From contig OMSW01000007.1 in NCBI GenBank assembly GCA_900290295.1, positions 1-33,271 on the forward strand: a stretch of DNA of 33,271 nucleotides, read 5' to 3'. Below, in pieces: positions 30,262 through 33,271 of the stretch (position 1 is the stretch's first letter; each line of letters begins with the position of its first letter). The stretch is from Burkholderiales bacterium. Its GTDB lineage: Bacteria; Pseudomonadota; Gammaproteobacteria; Burkholderiales; Burkholderiaceae_F. A model generated the notes under the pieces. It worked only from the letters and a program-made list of their open reading frames with translations, did no database searches and was not told where the DNA came from. The translations under genes were made by a program, and so were the position numbers.

Positions 30262-31785
30262 ATGCAACGCCGGTCAGCATTCGCCCAGGTCCGATTGTTG
30301 CTTGCCGCGCCCTTGGTGATGGCAACCGTTTGCGGCGCAGGCGCTGAAGGAGCCCGTGCCAGGGGAGCCGAGGTAGCGGCGGCACATTTGCGAGCCGATC
30401 TCCCGCATTGGGACGTCGCTGTTGCCGGCAGCGTCGATGGCAACGGGGCCGCAGCAAGCTTTAATGCCCCGTACGGCATTGCCGTCGGCAGCGCCGGTGA
30501 TGTTTATGTCGCCGATATGCGCAACAGCACCATCCGCAGAATCACGCCGGCCGGTGCGGTGAGCACGGTGGCGGGCACGGCCGAGAGCACAGGGAGCACC
30601 GACGATACCGGAGCTGCCGCGCGCTTTAATTGGCCGCATGCTGTTGCTTTGGATGGCGCGGGCAACGTGTTGGTTGCCGATACCAGCAACAGCACCATCC
30701 GCAGGATTTCGCCGGCCGGAGTCGTGAGCACGCTGGCCGGTACGGCAGAGGCCTTTGGAAGCGCCGACGGTGCCGGTGCCGAGGCGAGCTTTAACACTCC
30801 CAAGGGTGTCGCCATCGACCGCGCGGGCAATGTCTATGTAGCTGACAGCGGCAATAACACCATCCGCAAGATTTCGCCGACAGGCGTCGTGAGCACGCTT
30901 GCCGGCGTTGCCGGGATTTTCGGCAGCACCGACGGGTTCGGCGCGGTGGCGCAATTCCACGGTCCGACGGGCATTGCCGTTGACCGAGCAGGCAATGTTT
31001 ATGTGGTCGATTCCGATGACAGCATCGTACGCAAGATCACGCCGGCGGGGATGGTGAGCACGCTGGCGGGGACGCCGGGAGCCATAGGAAGCTCGGACGG
31101 GGCCGGTATGACGGCGCGCTTTAACGAACCGACCGGCATCGCCACGGACAGCGCGGGCAATGTATTCATTGCCGACAGCGGCAACGACACCATCCGCAAG
31201 ATCACGCCTGCGGGGGCGGTGAGCACGCTCGCGGGCACCGCGGGGGTAAACGGAAGTGCCGACGGGACCGGGCCGGCGGCCCGCTTCGACGGCCCCAGCG
31301 CCGTCGCCACGGATAGCGCCGGCGATCTCTACGTTACCGATACCAACAACAACACTATCCGGAAGATCAGCCCGGCCGGCGTGGTGAGCACGATTGCCGG
31401 GGCAGCGGGCCCGGCCGACGAAGCCAAGCGCTCAGTACCGCTTCTCGAGCACCAGCAGATCGTTCTCTTGCTTCATCCGGAAGCGCTCCAGGAAACTGTT
31501 ACCCAGCAGCACGACCGGCGTGTTCGCGGGCACGACCGTCGCCGCAACGTTGAAGACTTCCACCTCGCCGATGCGGACGGAGTCCAACTGGGTCCGGTAG
31601 GCGAGCGTCACGCCATTGGCGGTGGTGACCTGGTCCCGCGGTCCGGAGCGGTAATTGAGCCCGATCGCCTCCGCCTGGGCGGCACCCATCACCACGTTCG
31701 ACGCGCCGGTATCAACCATGAATCGCACCGTTACGCCGTTGATCTGGCCGGTGCCGAGGAAGTGGCCACCACTACCGGCATTTAG
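30262..31785 (+). CDS. Exported NHL-repeat beta-propeller protein with antisense-derived tail
   Basis: 507 aa from ATG 30262, with GGAG upstream; the frame is open further upstream but has no family sequence. A signal-like N-terminus (VRLLLAAPLVMATVCGAGAEG) is followed by six tandem repeats of about 56 residues. Each has a F-x-x-P-x-G/A-V/I start, a G-N-V-Y-V-A-D core and a T-I-R-K-I-x-P-x-G-x-V-S-T-x-A-G end, giving a complete six-bladed propeller. The pattern stops abruptly near 31420, at GAAGPAD. The last 118 or so residues are read antisense through the convergent protease gene and are unlike any propeller. Propellers of this kind bind proteins or carbohydrates; the specific role is unknown. 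Confidence 0.75.
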   Translation: MQRRSAFAQVRLLLAAPLVMATVCGAGAEGARARGAEVAAAHLRADLPHWDVAVAGSVDGNGAAASFNAPYGIAVGSAGDVYVADMRNSTIRRITPAGAVSTVAGTAESTGSTDDTGAAARFNWPHAVALDGAGNVLVADTSNSTIRRISPAGVVSTLAGTAEAFGSADGAGAEASFNTPKGVAIDRAGNVYVADSGNNTIRKISPTGVVSTLAGVAGIFGSTDGFGAVAQFHGPTGIAVDRAGNVYVVDSDDSIVRKITPAGMVSTLAGTPGAIGSSDGAGMTARFNEPTGIATDSAGNVFIADSGNDTIRKITPAGAVSTLAGTAGVNGSADGTGPAARFDGPSAVATDSAGDLYVTDTNNNTIRKISPAGVVSTIAGAAGPADEAKRSVPLLEHQQIVLLLHPEALQETVTQQHDRRVRGHDRRRNVEDFHLADADGVQLGPVGERHAIGGGDLVPRSGAVIEPDRLRLGGTHHHVRRAGINHESHRYAVDLAGAEEVATTTGI

Positions 31786-32088
31786 CACCAGCCGCGACGC
31801 ATTGGCGCTGCCGTCCTTGCCACCGACGCTGACCGGGCTTTCACCGACACGCAGCGTTTGTCGCTGGCCGTGAATATCGATCACCGCGGTTTCGCCGCCG
31901 GCAGAAACCACGGTCACGCCATCGCGCGTCTCGCCCGGAGCCACTACCTCCGGCGCGGCGCCGTCGATGACGAGCAGGGCGCGCTCACCCATGATGCCGG
32001 TGAGCGCCACGGACTGCGCCGCCGCCGGAGCGCATGCAAGTGCGCACAGCAAGCCGGCGGCGAAAATGTAAAAGCGCGGCTTCAGCAA
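31432..32088 (-). CDS. Retropepsin-like aspartic protease (TIGR02281-type)
   Basis: A 218-aa single-lobed clan AA protease. Start TTG 32088 begins a signal peptide (FAAGLLCALACAPAAAQS), placing it in the periplasm or envelope. The catalytic motif FMVDTGASNVVM has Asp126. The family companions TTANGVTLAYRTQLDSVRIG and VVLLGNSFLERFRM follow. Such proteins act as dimers like retroviral proteases. Its 3' 354 bp overlap the tail of the convergent NHL reading frame. Confidence 0.85.
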   Translation of the reverse strand: MLKPRFYIFAAGLLCALACAPAAAQSVALTGIMGERALLVIDGAAPEVVAPGETRDGVTVVSAGGETAVIDIHGQRQTLRVGESPVSVGGKDGSANASRLVLNAGSGGHFLGTGQINGVTVRFMVDTGASNVVMGAAQAEAIGLNYRSGPRDQVTTANGVTLAYRTQLDSVRIGEVEVFNVAATVVPANTPVVLLGNSFLERFRMKQENDLLVLEKRY

Positions 32089-32159
32089 AGTGCGCCGCCC
32101 GGGCGATTAGCATCAGACACGGAAGCCCCTTTCACGCAATCTCGTATGGCTCATGGCCA

Positions 32160-32188
32160 ATAATAGACTCGCCGCAGGGCGGCGTCAC
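32160..32188 (-). promoter_or_regulatory. Candidate promoter of the aspartic protease
   Basis: On the minus strand GTGACG (32183-32188) and TATTAT (32160-32165) are separated by 17 bp, about 70 bp upstream of the TTG start. The -10 is a five-of-six match. Confidence 0.4.
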
Positions 32189-32373
32189 TCATTGCGGCGT
32201 CGGCGCGGCACGGGCTTCCTGTGCGCCAGGCGGGACAACGGTCGGGATCCGGCCGGAGCTTGCGTATGATTTGCGCCGAAAGCGGGCCCGGTGCCTTTAC
32301 CGGTACCCCTTCACTGCTTGCCCTTGCAAGGGAGCTTTCTCTATGTCGATTAAAAGTACTCTATAGTGAGTAA

Positions 32374-32907
32374 TTGTGCGTATGTCGGCTTTATACGGAG
32401 GCGCAGATTCGCGCCTTCATCGGCGTGCGGGCGGGAGCGGCAGAGCCGACGCGCATCGTCGTGTACTGCCGGGTCTGCAGCGCCGCGCAGAAGCCGGACC
32501 TAGTTAATCAACGGCGCGTGCTGGAAGACTTTGTAGTTGCAAGGGGACTAGCGAATGCGGAGTTTGTCGAGGAGGTCGGCGGCGGATTGAACTTCAAGCG
32601 CAAGAGATTTCTAGAGCTGACGGACGCGATCGGTCGACGCGAGATCAAAACGCTTGTCTTGGCGCATCGCGATCGCCTAACTCGGTTTGGCTTCGAGTGG
32701 TTCGAGCACTTGGCCGCCGCGAATGACTGCGAGCTGCTCGTGCTGAACCAAGAGCGCCTCTCGCCCGAGCAGGAGATGGTGCAGGACCTGATGACGATCG
32801 TGCATTGTTTTTCTTCGAGGCTGTACGGATTGCGGAACTATCGAAAAAAACTGGACGAGGCCCTGCGAATGGACAGGCAGCAGGCCTGGGCGAAAGCGAA
32901 GTCCTAG
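32374..32907 (+). pseudogene. tnpA: IS607 TnpA serine recombinase, N-terminally truncated
   Basis: The frame opens with RLYTEAQIRAFIG, normally the end of the MerR-like DNA-binding domain. The rest of that domain (about 50 residues) is missing. A good ribosome site AAGGGAG precedes ATG 32343, but that frame reads only MSIKSTL before a stop, which suggests an internal deletion between the true start and this frame. The catalytic segment reads VVYCRVCSAAQ. The family has Ser directly after the R-V pair; here codon 32476-32478 is TGC, Cys. The downstream Arg motif AHRDRLTRFGFE and the long C-terminal helix are intact. It is probably inactive. The 3' end is 7 bp before tnpB. Confidence 0.75.
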
Positions 32908-32914
32908 GCGTGCC

Positions 32915-33271
32915 ATGCAGCTGACGCACAAAATTGCCCTCGTTTCGAAGTCCGCGCAGCGCGACTATTTCTGTCGTGCCGCCGGCACGAACCGCTTTAC
33001 CTGGAACTGGGGGTTGGCCGAATGGAACCGGCAGCACGAAGCCGGGCGGAAGCCGTCGGCGATGCGTCTCAAAAAGCAGTTCAATGAGATCAAGTACGCG
33101 CAATTTCCGTGGCTCCTCGACATGCACCGCGACAGTCACGCGCAGGCCTTCGAGCATCTGGCCCGGGCATGGAACAAGTTCTTCGCGGACCTGAAGGCTG
33201 GCGCTCGGCGCGCGCCGGACAGCAAGGAAGAGCGTCGCCGGCTAAAGAAGATGGGCGTGCGTCTGGCCTAT
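32915..33271 (+). CDS. tnpB: TnpB RNA-guided nuclease, N-terminal part
   Basis: The first 119 codons of a TnpB/OrfB protein, still open at the window end. MQLTHKIALVSKSAQRDYF, then the FTWNWGLAEWNR stretch, and FPWLLDMHRDSHAQAF with the AWNKFF helix are typical of the TnpB N-terminal region. No stop or frameshift occurs in the visible part. The RuvC nuclease residues would lie beyond the window. In IS200/605 and IS607 elements TnpB is guided by RNA from the element's right end and helps retain the element. ATG 32915 lies 7 bp after tnpA. Confidence 0.85.
   Translation, partial: MQLTHKIALVSKSAQRDYFCRAAGTNRFTWNWGLAEWNRQHEAGRKPSAMRLKKQFNEIKYAQFPWLLDMHRDSHAQAFEHLARAWNKFFADLKAGARRAPDSKEERRRLKKMGVRLAY

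Larger units (their letters stand above)
32343..33271 (+). mobile_element. IS607-family element (left part)
   Basis: A serine-recombinase tnpA followed by tnpB, the gene order that defines IS607. The right end, including any omega-RNA, lies beyond the window. The left boundary is not defined: IS607 has no inverted repeats to mark it, so it lies somewhere in 32089-32342. That stretch holds the protease promoter and a CGCCG/CGGCG hairpin (32170-32184) but no gene. Confidence 0.7.

Noticed and set aside
30430-31420. Regular repeats suggesting a CRISPR or minisatellite array
   Set aside because: The period is about 168 bp and in frame; it encodes six NHL repeats with varied codons, not identical DNA repeats.
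32934-33194. An 86-codon frame near the right edge as a separate gene
   Set aside because: It is a different frame inside tnpB; the frame starting at 32915 gives clear TnpB sequence.

Overview
The window reads as a GC-rich chromosomal segment of a betaproteobacterium, most likely Burkholderiales. The grounds are the paired DUF2844/DUF3443 genes (a pairing I associate with Burkholderia, Ralstonia and relatives), form II RuBisCO with cbbQ/cbbO/cbbY, a TonB-ExbB-ExbD-ExbD-TPR cluster, and frequent GTG/TTG starts. The RuBisCO cluster suggests a facultative autotroph. The taxonomic call is inference from gene content; there is no rRNA or other marker gene here.

Layout. 1-337: remnants that look like the multiple terminal repeats of an IS21-type element. 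338-10198: a c-di-GMP signalling block made of a 1677-aa MASE1-CHASE-PAS3 hybrid histidine kinase, a translationally coupled REC-GGDEF response regulator, a FIST-domain sensor and a membrane-bound PAS-GGDEF-EAL protein. The gene set recalls NosP-type (FIST, haem/NO) circuits and is the most system-like part of the window. 10199-12118: a decayed MFS transporter fragment and succinate-semialdehyde dehydrogenase (gabD) on the minus strand. 12382-16297: a Fur-box-like site overlapping a promoter, then tonB, exbB, two exbD genes and a TPR protein. 16327-18373: minus-strand DUF2844 and DUF3443; the latter carries two aspartic-protease-like motifs. 18783-20096: gabT, the partner of gabD.

20301-21586: an exported msrB-msrA pair with overlapping stop and start. 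21658-21820: a gene-free stretch with a good promoter, three hairpins and a strong intrinsic terminator, a candidate small RNA or attenuating leader in front of an esterase-like gene (21884-22993). 23264-28875: two 21-bp dyads of identical geometry and a promoter precede cbbM, followed by cbbQ, cbbO and cbbY; an 11-bp hairpin separates cbbM from cbbQ. 28986-30023: an exported peroxiredoxin (minus) and a 69-aa lipoprotein (plus). 30262-32088: a six-repeat NHL protein whose reading frame runs 354 bp antisense into a convergent retropepsin-like protease. 32343-end: an IS607-type element whose serine recombinase has lost its N-terminal DNA-binding region and carries Cys at the catalytic Ser position, followed by an apparently intact start of TnpB cut by the window edge.

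Working together: the 5' block should turn periplasmic or membrane signals and a FIST ligand into c-di-GMP changes. gabD and gabT make the two-step GABA-to-succinate route. TonB/ExbBD energises outer-membrane uptake under probable iron control. msrAB and the peroxiredoxin protect the cell envelope from oxidants. CbbM with CbbQO activase and CbbY forms a RuBisCO plus repair module.
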